Source: JBKQHQ01 sp052148715 (GTDB lineage Bacteria; Pseudomonadota; Alphaproteobacteria; Rhizobiales; Xanthobacteraceae). From it: DNA of 64,000 nucleotides. Both the position numbers and the translations under genes were made by a program. The first letter of the stretch is position 1. Every line of letters starts with the position of its first letter. A model generated the notes under the pieces. The model saw only the letters and a list, made by a program, of their open reading frames with translations. It was not told where the DNA came from and searched no databases. Of this stretch, positions 42,830-49,108 are shown one piece after another. Where the stretch lies: positions 68,593 through 132,592 of the forward strand of contig JBKQHQ010000081.1 in the NCBI GenBank assembly GCA_052148715.1, in the 5' to 3' direction.

Positions 42830-45118
42830 TCAAGACAACGCGGCCTTGACCCGGTCGGGCGAGAACGGCACCCGCCGGATGCGCACCCCGGTGGCGTCGA
42901 AGATCGCATTGGCGATCGCCGCGGCGACCGGCCGAATCGACGGCTCGCCCGCGCCCGAGGGCTCGACCTCCGGCCGGTTGATCAACACCACGTCGATCGT
43001 CTCCGGCGTCTCGGTGATGTCGAGGATCGGATAGGTCAGCCAGTCGACGCTGGTCACATTCCTGGTGTCGAACGTAACCTCCTCCCACAGCGTGCGGCTG
43101 ACGCCCTGCACGATGTTGCCTTCGACCGTCTTGACCACCTGCTTGGGATTGATGATCTGGCCGCAATCGTGCGCGACCGTGAATTTGCGCGCCCAGATTT
43201 TTCCCGTCTGCCGATCGATCTCGACCTCCGCCACGATGGCGACCCGGGTGCCGTTGCGCTGCGAATAGGCGAGGCCGCGGCCAGCCACCTTGTTGCCGGT
43301 CTGGTCGCGCCGCGGCGAAGGTCGCGGCTGCCACCCCGCCTTCTCTGTCGCCGCCTTGATGATGGCGATGTCGCGCGGGTTCTTGATATGGCGCAGGCGG
43401 AATTCCACCGGATCGAGATTCAGCGCCGCCGCCACCTCGTCGATGAAGGACTCGCTGGCAAAGTGGATCTGCGGTCCGACCGGGTCGCGCAGGTGCGCGC
43501 TGCGCAGCGGCGAGGCGCGGTCGAGCAAGGGCGCGACGGTTTCCCAGGCCGTGCGCTTGTTGGCGAACTCGTAGGCTTCCGCCGGCCAGCCGAACCCGTC
43601 GCCGGAGCTCAAGGCAACGCCCCGGGTCTGCCCGGCGAGCGTATCGAGCGGCTTCGCGCCATTGACATAGACGTCGATGCGCGAAAAACCCTTGCTGAGG
43701 AAGTCGTAGGCGATGACGTTGCCGGTCGCATCGATCGCCGCGCGCGCCACGTGGACCGAGGCGGGCCCCTTCGGGTCCCACCCGGTGCCTTGCTCGCGCA
43801 TGTATTGCACGCGCACCGGCCGGCCGACCGCTTTCGACAGAACGCCCGCGTCCATGGCCGCGTCGTCGGCGTCGTTGCGTCCGTACGAGCCCGGGCCCGG
43901 CACCCATTTGGCGTGCACCTTGTCGACGGGCACGCCGAGTGTTGCTGCCAGACCGTCGCGCACGAAGTGCGATTTCTGCGAGCCGGTCCAGCAACGCACC
44001 GCGTCGTCCTTGACGTCGACGAGGGCGCAAGCGGGCCCCATGCCGGCATGCGACTGGAACGGCCATTCGTACTCCGCCTCGATCACCCGCGCGGCGGTCT
44101 TGAACGCCTCCTCGACATTGCCGCTTTGCTTCGGGTCAACCTCCCGCTTGCGCGCGGGCGCCTTGCGGATGTGATCATAGAGTGCGGCCATGCTGGGGAA
44201 GGGCGGTTTGGCATCCGACCACTCGACCTTGAGGGCCTCCGCCGCCTTGATGGCGTCCCACTCCTTCTCGGCGACCACGCCCAGGAAGCCTTGATCCCAT
44301 ACGACCCTTGCGCCCGGAATCCCCTTGATCGAGGCTTCGTCGACCTTCACCGGCACGGCGCCGGCGACGGCCGGGCGGAGCATGCGGCCGTGCAGCATGC
44401 CGGGCAGCTTGACGTCGGTGCAGAAATCCTCGGTGCAAAAGACTTTCGGCGCGACATCGGCGCGCGGCAGCGGTTGGCCGACGATCTTGTGGTCCTTCGG
44501 GTCCTTCGGCTTCGCCTTGCCGGGCGCGTAGAGGAGGTTTCCGATCTGCTTGTTCCAGTCGAGCTGGGCGTTGAAATACTTGCCGCCGATCAGCTCCGCA
44601 TAGGTGACGCTGCGCGCCGGCTCGCTCGCCACCTTGGCGATGCCGTCGGCGACCGTGATCTGCTCGGCCGAAACACCAAGCTTGCCGGCCGCCATCTCCA
44701 CCAGCAGGCGGCGTGCTTCTGCCGCCGCGACGCGCATCTGCTTGCCGCCGAGCTGGACGCCGGTCGAGCCGGATGCGCCCCCCTGATTCACGGTCAAGTC
44801 GGTGTCGCCCATGATGACCGTGACCCGGTCGAATGGAACGTCCAGCTCCTCCGCCACGATCTGTCCGATGGCGGTGAACAGGCCCTGGCCCATGTCCATC
44901 TTGCCGAAATAGGCCGTGACGCCGCCGTCGGCATTGACGGCGATGTAGGAGTCGAGCTCGTTCGGCACGAGCGGCGGGCGCGTGCCCTGGGCGGCGGCCG
45001 AATCGATCGCGAGCACAGTATCGAAGGCGACCGGCATGCCGATCGAGACGACCAGCGCGCCGCCGGTCTTCAGCAGGGCACGGCGGGAGAACGTGGCGAG
45101 CTTATCGATCTTTGTCAT
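42830..45118 (-). CDS. molybdopterin-binding subunit of an IorB-like molybdenum hydroxylase, Tat-exported
   Basis: A 762-residue subunit resembling isoquinoline 1-oxidoreductase beta / membrane aldehyde dehydrogenase large subunits. The N-terminus FSRRALLKTGGALVVSIGMP is a twin-arginine signal, so the folded holoenzyme is exported. Cofactor segments include YFGKMDMGQGLFTAIGQIVAEELDV near 70-94, GGASGSTGVQLGG near 113, VPGPGSYGRNDADDAA near 400, and the catalytic Glu in SGAGEPSIRP near 722. A large antisense open frame covers this gene and is not coding. It is cotranscribed with the 2Fe-2S subunit 11 bases upstream. Confidence 0.92.
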   Translation of the reverse strand: MTKIDKLATFSRRALLKTGGALVVSIGMPVAFDTVLAIDSAAAQGTRPPLVPNELDSYIAVNADGGVTAYFGKMDMGQGLFTAIGQIVAEELDVPFDRVTVIMGDTDLTVNQGGASGSTGVQLGGKQMRVAAAEARRLLVEMAAGKLGVSAEQITVADGIAKVASEPARSVTYAELIGGKYFNAQLDWNKQIGNLLYAPGKAKPKDPKDHKIVGQPLPRADVAPKVFCTEDFCTDVKLPGMLHGRMLRPAVAGAVPVKVDEASIKGIPGARVVWDQGFLGVVAEKEWDAIKAAEALKVEWSDAKPPFPSMAALYDHIRKAPARKREVDPKQSGNVEEAFKTAARVIEAEYEWPFQSHAGMGPACALVDVKDDAVRCWTGSQKSHFVRDGLAATLGVPVDKVHAKWVPGPGSYGRNDADDAAMDAGVLSKAVGRPVRVQYMREQGTGWDPKGPASVHVARAAIDATGNVIAYDFLSKGFSRIDVYVNGAKPLDTLAGQTRGVALSSGDGFGWPAEAYEFANKRTAWETVAPLLDRASPLRSAHLRDPVGPQIHFASESFIDEVAAALNLDPVEFRLRHIKNPRDIAIIKAATEKAGWQPRPSPRRDQTGNKVAGRGLAYSQRNGTRVAIVAEVEIDRQTGKIWARKFTVAHDCGQIINPKQVVKTVEGNIVQGVSRTLWEEVTFDTRNVTSVDWLTYPILDITETPETIDVVLINRPEVEPSGAGEPSIRPVAAAIANAIFDATGVRIRRVPFSPDRVKAALS

Positions 45119-45129
45119 GACGATCTCCC

Positions 45130-45597
45130 TCAGCCCATTATCTGCGCGGCGCGCTTCATCGCGCGCAGAATGCTGGCATGGGTGCCGCAACGGCACTTGA
45201 GGCCCGACAGCGCCTCCTTGATCTCGGCGTCGGTCGGCTTCGGCTTGTCGCGCAACAACGCCGCGCCGGTCATGATCCAGCCGTTGATGCAGTAGCCGCA
45301 CTGCAGCACTTCTTCCTCCACATAGGCCTTCTGCAGCGGATGCGGCTTCTCGGGCGTTCCGAGACCGGCGAGCGTCACGATCTTGCCGTTGCCGACCGCC
45401 GCGAGCGGCGTCACGCACGAGCGGATCGGCTGCCCGTCGAGATGCACCGTGCACGCGCCGCATTGCGCGAGCCCACAGCCGAAATGCGGATTGTTCAGCC
45501 CAATGTCGTTGCGCAACGCATAGAGCAGCGGCATGTCGGGATCGGCATCGACGGAATGCGTCGTGCCGTTGACGTTGAGGGAAAACTTTTGGCTCAT
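45130..45597 (-). CDS. (2Fe-2S)-binding subunit of the IorAB-like molybdenum hydroxylase
   Basis: A 155-residue electron-transfer subunit with eight Cys for two clusters. The N-terminal plant-type ferredoxin set is CGLAQCGAC near residues 41-49 plus the Cys in IRSCVTP near 61. The C-terminal set is CGYC near 100-103 plus CRCGTH near 135-140. Two-subunit enzymes of this type pass electrons to a cytochrome; no cytochrome gene follows in this window. A GAGGA-type site lies just upstream. Confidence 0.93.
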   Translation of the reverse strand: MSQKFSLNVNGTTHSVDADPDMPLLYALRNDIGLNNPHFGCGLAQCGACTVHLDGQPIRSCVTPLAAVGNGKIVTLAGLGTPEKPHPLQKAYVEEEVLQCGYCINGWIMTGAALLRDKPKPTDAEIKEALSGLKCRCGTHASILRAMKRAAQIMG

Positions 45598-45801
45598 CGC
45601 GAGATGTCCTCCCCTGCGAGGTGAATGAAGCCGGACCGCCGTGCCCCGGAATTTCCCCGCGGCGAGCGGCGGGGACTTTGGGTACGCTGGCGCCGTCGCA
45701 AGCTAGCGCCGGATCGGGTCGGTGGGAACAGGCCCCGGCAGACAATTTTTGCAGTGGTTACGCGACGGAATGCATACCGTGCACGTGAATGTCCAGAATT
45801 T

Positions 45802-45878
45802 TGGCGGGGGAGGAAGGAATTGAACCCTCTCCGACGCGGAGTTGGAAGCCGCCGCTCTACCAGATGAGCTACACCCCC
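45802..45878 (-). tRNA. tRNA-Trp(CCA)-like
   Basis: 77 bases with encoded CCA and G73. Acceptor GGGGGTG pairs with CTCCCCC apart from one T-T mismatch at 6:67. D arm GCTC/GAGC and T loop TTCAATT are normal. The anticodon arm is GCGGC-TTCCAAC-TCCGC with a C-T mismatch at 31:39; T33 then puts CCA at 34-36. The variable loop has six bases. These departures make function uncertain. A Gly(TCC) reading would need a stem that does not pair. Confidence 0.6.
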
Positions 45879-45883
45879 AGTAT

Positions 45884-45957
45884 TGGTCCCGGCCGGCAGG
45901 ATCGAACTGCCGGCTACGGAGCCACAATCCGTCGCTCTCCCACTGAGCTAAGCCGGG
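45884..45957 (-). tRNA. tRNA-His(GTG)
   Basis: Acceptor CCCGGCT/GGCCGGG, D arm GCTC/GAGC, anticodon arm ACGGA-TTGTGGC-TCCGT and T arm GGCAG-TTCGATC-CTGCC all pair. The anticodon is GTG. A73 is followed by an encoded CCA, and position -1 is C rather than G. Loss of G-1 with A73 is the known alphaproteobacterial tRNA-His form. Confidence 0.9.
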
Positions 45958-46004
45958 GCGCACTTCCCGCCGTGCAACGGCGATGGGAAGTGAAGAAAAA
46001 GAGC

Positions 46005-46081
46005 TGGTCGTGACGGGATGCATCGAACATCCGACCTTCCCGTTATGAGCGGGACGCTCTGGCCCTCTGAGCTACGTCACG
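46005..46081 (-). tRNA. tRNA with CAT anticodon (elongator Met or Ile2)
   Basis: Acceptor CGTGACG/CGTCACG pairs perfectly, D arm GCTC/GAGC, and anticodon arm TCCCG-CTCATAA-CGGGA with anticodon CAT. A73 and an encoded CCA follow. C1 is paired with G72, so it is not a typical initiator. Whether C34 becomes lysidine (Ile) or stays Met cannot be decided from sequence. Confidence 0.87.
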
Positions 46082-46083
46082 TT

Positions 46084-46159
46084 TGGCAGGCGAGGATGGA
46101 ATCGAACCACCGACCTTCAGATTCAAAATCTGCCGCGCTACCGGCTGCGCCACTCGCCC
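46084..46159 (-). tRNA. tRNA-Gln(TTG)
   Basis: 76 bases. Acceptor GGGCGAG/CTCGCCT (G-T at 1:72), D arm GCGC/GCGC, anticodon arm GCAGA-TTTTGAA-TCTGA with one mismatch at 27:43, anticodon TTG, T loop TTCGATT, G73 and encoded CCA. Two bases separate it from the preceding CAT tRNA. Confidence 0.85.
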
Positions 46160-46252
46160 AAGAGTTTTCGTACCGGTGTTCCCTACGCACGCTTGTCCGG
46201 TGCAAGCTTGAACTGTATTTGCGCCTACGCCGACGATGTAATACGCCTCGTC

Positions 46253-46510
46253 ATGAAGACATTGCCGGTTCGATTGCCCGAAGCATTGGTGGCCCACATC
46301 GAGGCCGAGTCGCGCCGGCGCAAGCGGTCGAAATCTGACGTGGTGCGCGAGTGGCTGACGAAGGCAGAGGGCTTGAGCCGGTGCCAGCCGGCGTCGCTCG
46401 ACGCCATCGCCGACGTCATCGGCTCGGTCGACTCGCTACCGTGCGATTTGAGCGCGTGGACAAAGAACTACCTGAAGTCGACCGGCTCTGGCGACAAGCG
46501 CGCTCGTTGA
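46253..46510 (+). CDS. ribbon-helix-helix (VapB/CopG-like) antitoxin, apparently orphaned
   Basis: An 85-residue protein, MKTLPVRLPEALVAHIEAES then RRRKRSKSDVVREWLTKAEG, giving a ribbon-helix-helix at about 4-40. The tail SLDAIADVIGSVDSLPCDLSAWTKNYLKS matches antitoxins that pair with PIN-domain VapC toxins. It lies within the tRNA array but on the opposite strand. The toxin frame starts over its stop codon but is cut after a few codons (see 46502-46545). Confidence 0.8.
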   Translation: MKTLPVRLPEALVAHIEAESRRRKRSKSDVVREWLTKAEGLSRCQPASLDAIADVIGSVDSLPCDLSAWTKNYLKSTGSGDKRAR

Positions 46511-46545
46511 CGCCGGTTTCTTCTTTAAGATTTATTCGGTTCGAG
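46502..46545 (+). pseudogene. truncated PIN-domain (VapC-like) toxin remnant
   Basis: In the frame overlapping the antitoxin stop the sequence reads ALVDAGFFFKIYS. VDAGFF is the first strand of VapC PIN domains with the first metal-binding Asp. Homology ends within about 10 codons, where the repeat at 46551 begins. No other PIN residues follow. Confidence 0.45.
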
Positions 46546-46550
46546 ACCGT

Positions 46551-46646
46551 GCCCCGCTTGCTGGGAGAGGTCGGAGCAAGGGGATTCTTGCGCTTGTTCC
46601 GGGTGAGGGGGCTCTCCACGAGTCTCAGCCTGTGGAGAGCACCCCT
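46551..46646. repeat. dispersed repeat, GGGAGAGGTCGGAGCAAG family, copy 1
   Basis: GGGAGAGGTCGGAGCAAG, then CTTGTTCCGGGTGAGGGGG, then GAGTCTCAGCCTGTGGAGAG match the element at 58919-59060 almost base for base. This copy has lost the perfect CCCCGCTTGCGGGG hairpin of copy 2 (one base differs). It interrupts the presumed toxin gene. Confidence 0.75.
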
Positions 46647-46830
46647 TCTGTCCGCGATTTTGATTATAGGCTCCGCTAGCGGGCGGTTGTCGAAAGCAAC
46701 CACCCACCCGCGCCGCTCCTTCGCCAAAGAGCAAGCTCGCGGGCTTTGCCGCCGACTATTATGCCCGATTGACTGCGAGTGTGTTTGGTCGGTTCGAAAG
46801 AACCTCTGTGATCAGACTTCAGGTCGCTGT

Positions 46831-47223
46831 TCACTTCGCGCACTGGTCGAATTCTTTAGCCCGATTCGCGTAGTCGACGCAAAAGTCATCCTTGCCCGAC
46901 GCCGACGTCACCGCCTTGCCGTCGAACGTGGCATGAATGACTTTGCTCTTTGTGATCAACAGGCGGTCGTTGGCGCATGCCTTCAACGCGGCAGCCTGGC
47001 AAGCTGCAACGCTATCGGCGGGCTCAGGCAGCACGCAGGTTTGCGTGCCGTTGCATTTCGAATAGCTCTCCGCTTCCTTGCCTGGGCAAGCGGTGCGGAT
47101 GTATTCGACTGCGCATGTTCCCGCGGCCGCCGTGCCGGCGGTCGCCATGAGCGCGGCCACCGTGCCGGTGGTCGCCACGAGCAGGAGTACCGCACTGGTC
47201 CGAATCAAATAATGGGATTTCAT
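46831..47223 (-). CDS. small secreted cysteine-containing protein, unknown function
   Basis: A 130-residue protein with a clear signal peptide (MKSHYLIRTSAVLLLVATTG, cleavage near residue 35). The mature part has seven or so Cys, including CAVEYIRTACPGKEAES, KCNGTQTC and a C-terminal FCVDYANRAKEFDQC, so disulfides in the periplasm are likely. I do not recognise the family. It lies between tRNA genes on the same strand. Confidence 0.65.
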   Translation of the reverse strand: MKSHYLIRTSAVLLLVATTGTVAALMATAGTAAAGTCAVEYIRTACPGKEAESYSKCNGTQTCVLPEPADSVAACQAAALKACANDRLLITKSKVIHATFDGKAVTSASGKDDFCVDYANRAKEFDQCAK

Positions 47224-47530
47224 TGTTTCGCCTCCTTTTTGCGAGGACCGAGCGATACCAAGCTTTGATTTCAGCTGCGTGACAGAGACGGACGACGGCT
47301 CGATCGAAGCGATGATGCGATGGGCCGCTCACGCGATCACTCCACCGCATTGAGCCGGCATCGGTAGACGGCAGCGGATGATCCGCGCGCGATGCTGGAC
47401 GCAGGACCCCGACTGGCCTCATTAGGCGGAAGGCCCTGCCGCCGGCTTCCGGTCCACCTACGTCTATCCCGGTATATTGGACATCCGTTGGACACGTCGC
47501 GCGGAGCCACGGATAAGTATTTGAAAATAT
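47224..47530. other. non-coding gap inside the tRNA array
   Basis: About 306 bases between the secreted-protein gene and tRNA-Glu(TTC). I looked for further tRNA T-loops with matching acceptor arms and found none. It presumably holds the promoter of the secreted-protein gene. Confidence 0.4.
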
Positions 47531-47605
47531 TGGTGCTCCCTAGCGGTTTCGATCCGCTTTCGCCTCTTTGAAAGAGAGGCATCCTAGCCAGTAGACGAAG
47601 GGAGC
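47531..47605 (-). tRNA. tRNA-Glu(TTC)
   Basis: 75 bases. Acceptor GCTCCCT/AGGGAGC pairs perfectly; TCGTCTACTGGCTAGGA is the typical Glu D-arm; anticodon arm CCTCT-CTTTCAA-AGAGG gives TTC; A73 and encoded CCA follow. The T loop reads ATCGAAA rather than the usual TTCGA start. Confidence 0.88.
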
Positions 47606-47607
47606 TT

Positions 47608-47682
47608 TGGTGCGTGCCAGGAGGATCGAACTCCTACCGCTTGGTTGGAAGCCAAGCACGCACCGCAGTACGCCAGACCCGC
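47608..47682 (-). tRNA. tRNA-Gly(TCC)
   Basis: 75 bases. Anticodon arm CTTGG-CTTCCAA-CCAAG is perfect, with anticodon TCC. T arm AGGAG-TTCGATC-CTCCT is perfect. Acceptor GCGGGTC/GGCACGC has one mismatch (4:69) and the D stem GCGT/GCGT relies on two G-T pairs. A73 and encoded CCA. Two bases separate it from tRNA-Glu(TTC). Confidence 0.78.
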
Positions 47683-47717
47683 AAGAAATTGGCGGAGAGT
47701 TGAGAGCTATGAGAGCG

Positions 47718-47793
47718 TGGAGTTGCGGGCGGGGGTCGAAGCCGCGTGCTGGGGTTTTGCATACCGGCCGATATCCGCTCTCCGCACCGCAAC
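47718..47793 (-). tRNA. tRNA-Cys(GCA)-like, degenerate anticodon stem
   Basis: 76 bases with exact canonical segment lengths. Acceptor GTTGCGG/CCGCAAC pairs perfectly, with T73 and encoded CCA. The D loop carries GG at 18-19. The anticodon loop ATGCAAA gives GCA, but stem CCGGT/ACCCC has two C-C mismatches, and 53:61 is C-C. The T loop TTCGACC is canonical. Possibly a decaying tRNA gene. Confidence 0.6.
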
Positions 47794-47825
47794 TAAATCG
47801 CTTGATGTTGAACTGAAAGAGCGGG

Positions 47826-47931
47826 GTAGGGTGGGCAAAGGCGCACAGCGCCGTGCCCACGTGATTCTTAAGCACAGCCGCTCCGCCAGCGGCGCGGATT
47901 CGGTGGGCACGCTTCGCTTTGCCCACCGTAC
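47826..47931. repeat. dispersed palindromic repeat, GTAGGGTGGGCAAAG family, copy 3
   Basis: It starts GTAGGGTGGGCAAAGGCG at 47826 and ends GCTTTGCCCACCGTAC at 47931, with internal GCCGTGCCCACG / CGGTGGGCACG arms. It is shorter than the copies at 19105 and 26166. It lies between tRNA-Cys and tRNA-Gln(CTG). Confidence 0.78.
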
Positions 47932-47973
47932 GCCGCTGAAGTTGAACTAAAGAATCGGCCGCGGCGGCGTGAT

Positions 47974-48049
47974 TGGCCGGGAAGGTAGTGCTCGAACCCA
48001 CGGCCTTCGCGTTCAGAGCGCGACGCTCCACCAACTGAGCTACTTCCCT
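47974..48049 (-). tRNA. tRNA-Gln(CTG)
   Basis: 76 bases. D arm GCTC/GAGC, anticodon arm TCGCG-CTCTGAA-CGCGA perfect with anticodon CTG, T loop TTCGAGC, G73 and encoded CCA. Acceptor AGGGAAG/CTTCCCG leaves an A-G mismatch at 1:72, and the T stem has a G-A mismatch at 53:61. Confidence 0.8.
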
Positions 48050-48094
48050 AAAGCCGCTTGCGCTCCATCGAAAGCTTCGGTTCGGCGCTCTCCA

Positions 48095-48592
48095 TCACGT
48101 CCTGCTCGCTTGCCATTGGCAGCTTTCGTTGCCCGAAAGCGAGCCCGCGATGTGCCCGGACGTGAGACGGCCGATCCAGTGTTGGGTAATGCCCAAAGCC
48201 GCGTGGCGCGTGAAGGAGACGCTACCGCCGTTGACGCGTCCGTCGGTGATCGTGCCGTCGTCGCCGAAAGTCGTCCCCGCATACTCGCCGGTAAATTGTC
48301 CGCCGGATGTTTCGGAGACGGCAAATTCTCCGTGCCAATGCCCGCTCGGGCAGTCCGCGGTCCAACGCCACCGGCCCGACACCGAACCACCGGACGGCGT
48401 TTCGCGCAGAGTGCTCTGACGCGATTTCGGTGCGCCGCTCTGACGCGGCGGAGGGGCTTCTTCTCCGCCCGACGCCGATTTGTCCTGCTTGCCGATGGTC
48501 CCGCCGGTGCTGCCGGATTGAACCTGGGCGGCGGTGATCGTCGGCCCGTAGAGCACCACTATGGCCAAGACGAGCGGAGCAATGCGATGCAT
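48095..48592 (-). CDS. secreted protein of unknown function
   Basis: A 165-residue protein with signal peptide MHRIAPLVLAIVVLYGPTITAAQ, a low-complexity S/G/P linker (about 25-60), and a beta-rich C-terminal domain beginning GSVSGRWRWTADCPSGHWHG with two Cys (ADCPSG and NESCQW) that could form a disulfide. GGAGGG lies six bases upstream of the ATG. I do not recognise a named family. It is enclosed by tRNA genes on the same strand; the frame open upstream of this start runs through three tRNA genes and is not coding. Confidence 0.68.
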   Translation of the reverse strand: MHRIAPLVLAIVVLYGPTITAAQVQSGSTGGTIGKQDKSASGGEEAPPPRQSGAPKSRQSTLRETPSGGSVSGRWRWTADCPSGHWHGEFAVSETSGGQFTGEYAGTTFGDDGTITDGRVNGGSVSFTRHAALGITQHWIGRLTSGHIAGSLSGNESCQWQASRT

Positions 48593-48730
48593 AAAACCCT
48601 CCAATGGGCGACGCCCACGACGTCGAGATCGTAGACTATCACAAGGGGTGAGCGCGTGCGGCCAGCGGATGCGGCGTGACGAACGCGGCGTTGCATCGAC
48701 GGGATTTCGCATTGGTGGCGTGTACCGAGG

Positions 48731-48806
48731 TGGTGCGGCGACGGAGATTCGAACTCCGACCGTCGTGCCTGAGAAGCACGGGTCCTGACCGTTAGACGAC
48801 CGCCGC
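48731..48806 (-). tRNA. tRNA-Glu(CTC)
   Basis: 76 bases. Acceptor GCGGCGG/TCGCCGC, D arm GTCT/GGAC, anticodon arm CGTGC-TTCTCAG-GCACG perfect with anticodon CTC, T arm CGGAG-TTCGAAT-CTCCG perfect, A73 and encoded CCA. Confidence 0.88.
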
Positions 48807-48812
48807 AAAAAA

Positions 48813-48886
48813 TGGCTCTCGGGGTAGGATTCGAACCCACATTCGGCGGGTAACAACCGCTGGTCCTGCCGTTGGACGACCCGAGA
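48813..48886 (-). tRNA. tRNA-Asn(GTT)
   Basis: 74 bases. Acceptor TCTCGGG/CCCGAGA is perfect, D arm GTCC/GGAC, anticodon arm AGCGG-TTGTTAC-CCGCC (one mismatch at 27:43) with anticodon GTT, T arm GTGGG-TTCGAAT-CCTAC, G73 and encoded CCA. The D arm looks more like a Gln/Glu tRNA than a host Asn tRNA. Confidence 0.82.
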
Positions 48887-48890
48887 AGAA

Positions 48891-48962
48891 TGGTGGAGCT
48901 GTGGGGAATCGAACCCCACGACGGCAATCTTGCAAGGATCGCCCGCTGACCACAGCCAGTCC
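48891..48962 (-). tRNA. tRNA-Ala(TGC)-like with shortened D region
   Basis: 72 bases. The T arm TGGGG-TTCGATT-CCCCA and end CAGCTCC-A-CCA are Ala-like. The anticodon hairpin GGCGATC-CTTGCAA-GATTGCC pairs over 7 bp and places TGC at 34-36. The 5' acceptor GGACTGG has two mismatches, and only 14 bases separate it from the anticodon stem instead of 19, so the D arm is short. A Cys(GCA) reading shifts the loop and breaks the stem. Possibly non-functional. Confidence 0.5.
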
Positions 48963-48964
48963 TG

Positions 48965-49039
48965 TGGCGCCTAGAGATGGAATCGAACCATCGGCGCGCG
49001 GCTCTTCGGGCCGCCGCTCTACCCCTGAGCTACCTAGGC
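48965..49039 (-). tRNA. tRNA-Phe(GAA)-like with C33
   Basis: 75 bases. Acceptor GCCTAGG/TCTAGGC, D arm GCTC/GAGC, anticodon arm GCGGC-CCGAAGA-GCCGC and T arm GATGG-TTCGATT-CCATC all pair. The anticodon is GAA, but position 33 is C where T is almost invariant, and position 73 is G instead of the A usual for Phe. It is the first gene of the array in the direction of transcription. Confidence 0.7.
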
Positions 49040-49108
49040 GTTTTTTTGGAGCGGATGCTGGGTGCGGTACGATATGTGCCCCAAGCGGATTTCGGAGAAG
49101 ACCTGCCC

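Noticed and set aside
40942..42909. Longer N-terminus for the gamma-glutamyltransferase-like protein
   Set aside because: The upstream codons run through a rho-independent terminator hairpin and show no family similarity.
42818..45295. Open frame of about 825 codons on the plus strand
   Set aside because: It is antisense to the Tat-exported molybdopterin subunit, which has all family motifs; the long antisense frame is a GC-codon artefact.
45802..45878. Reading the first tRNA as Gly(TCC) because of the TTCCAA loop
   Set aside because: With TCC as anticodon the stem does not pair; the Trp(CCA) register keeps four of five pairs and matches G73.
46160..46252. Possible further tRNA between tRNA-Gln(TTG) and the antitoxin gene
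   Set aside because: A GTTCAAGC-like T-loop is present on the minus strand, but no T stem, acceptor or anticodon arm can be formed around it.
45802..49039. Phage or ICE integration module at the tRNA array
   Set aside because: No integrase, relaxase, terminase or clear att duplication is visible in the window, so mobility is not supported directly.
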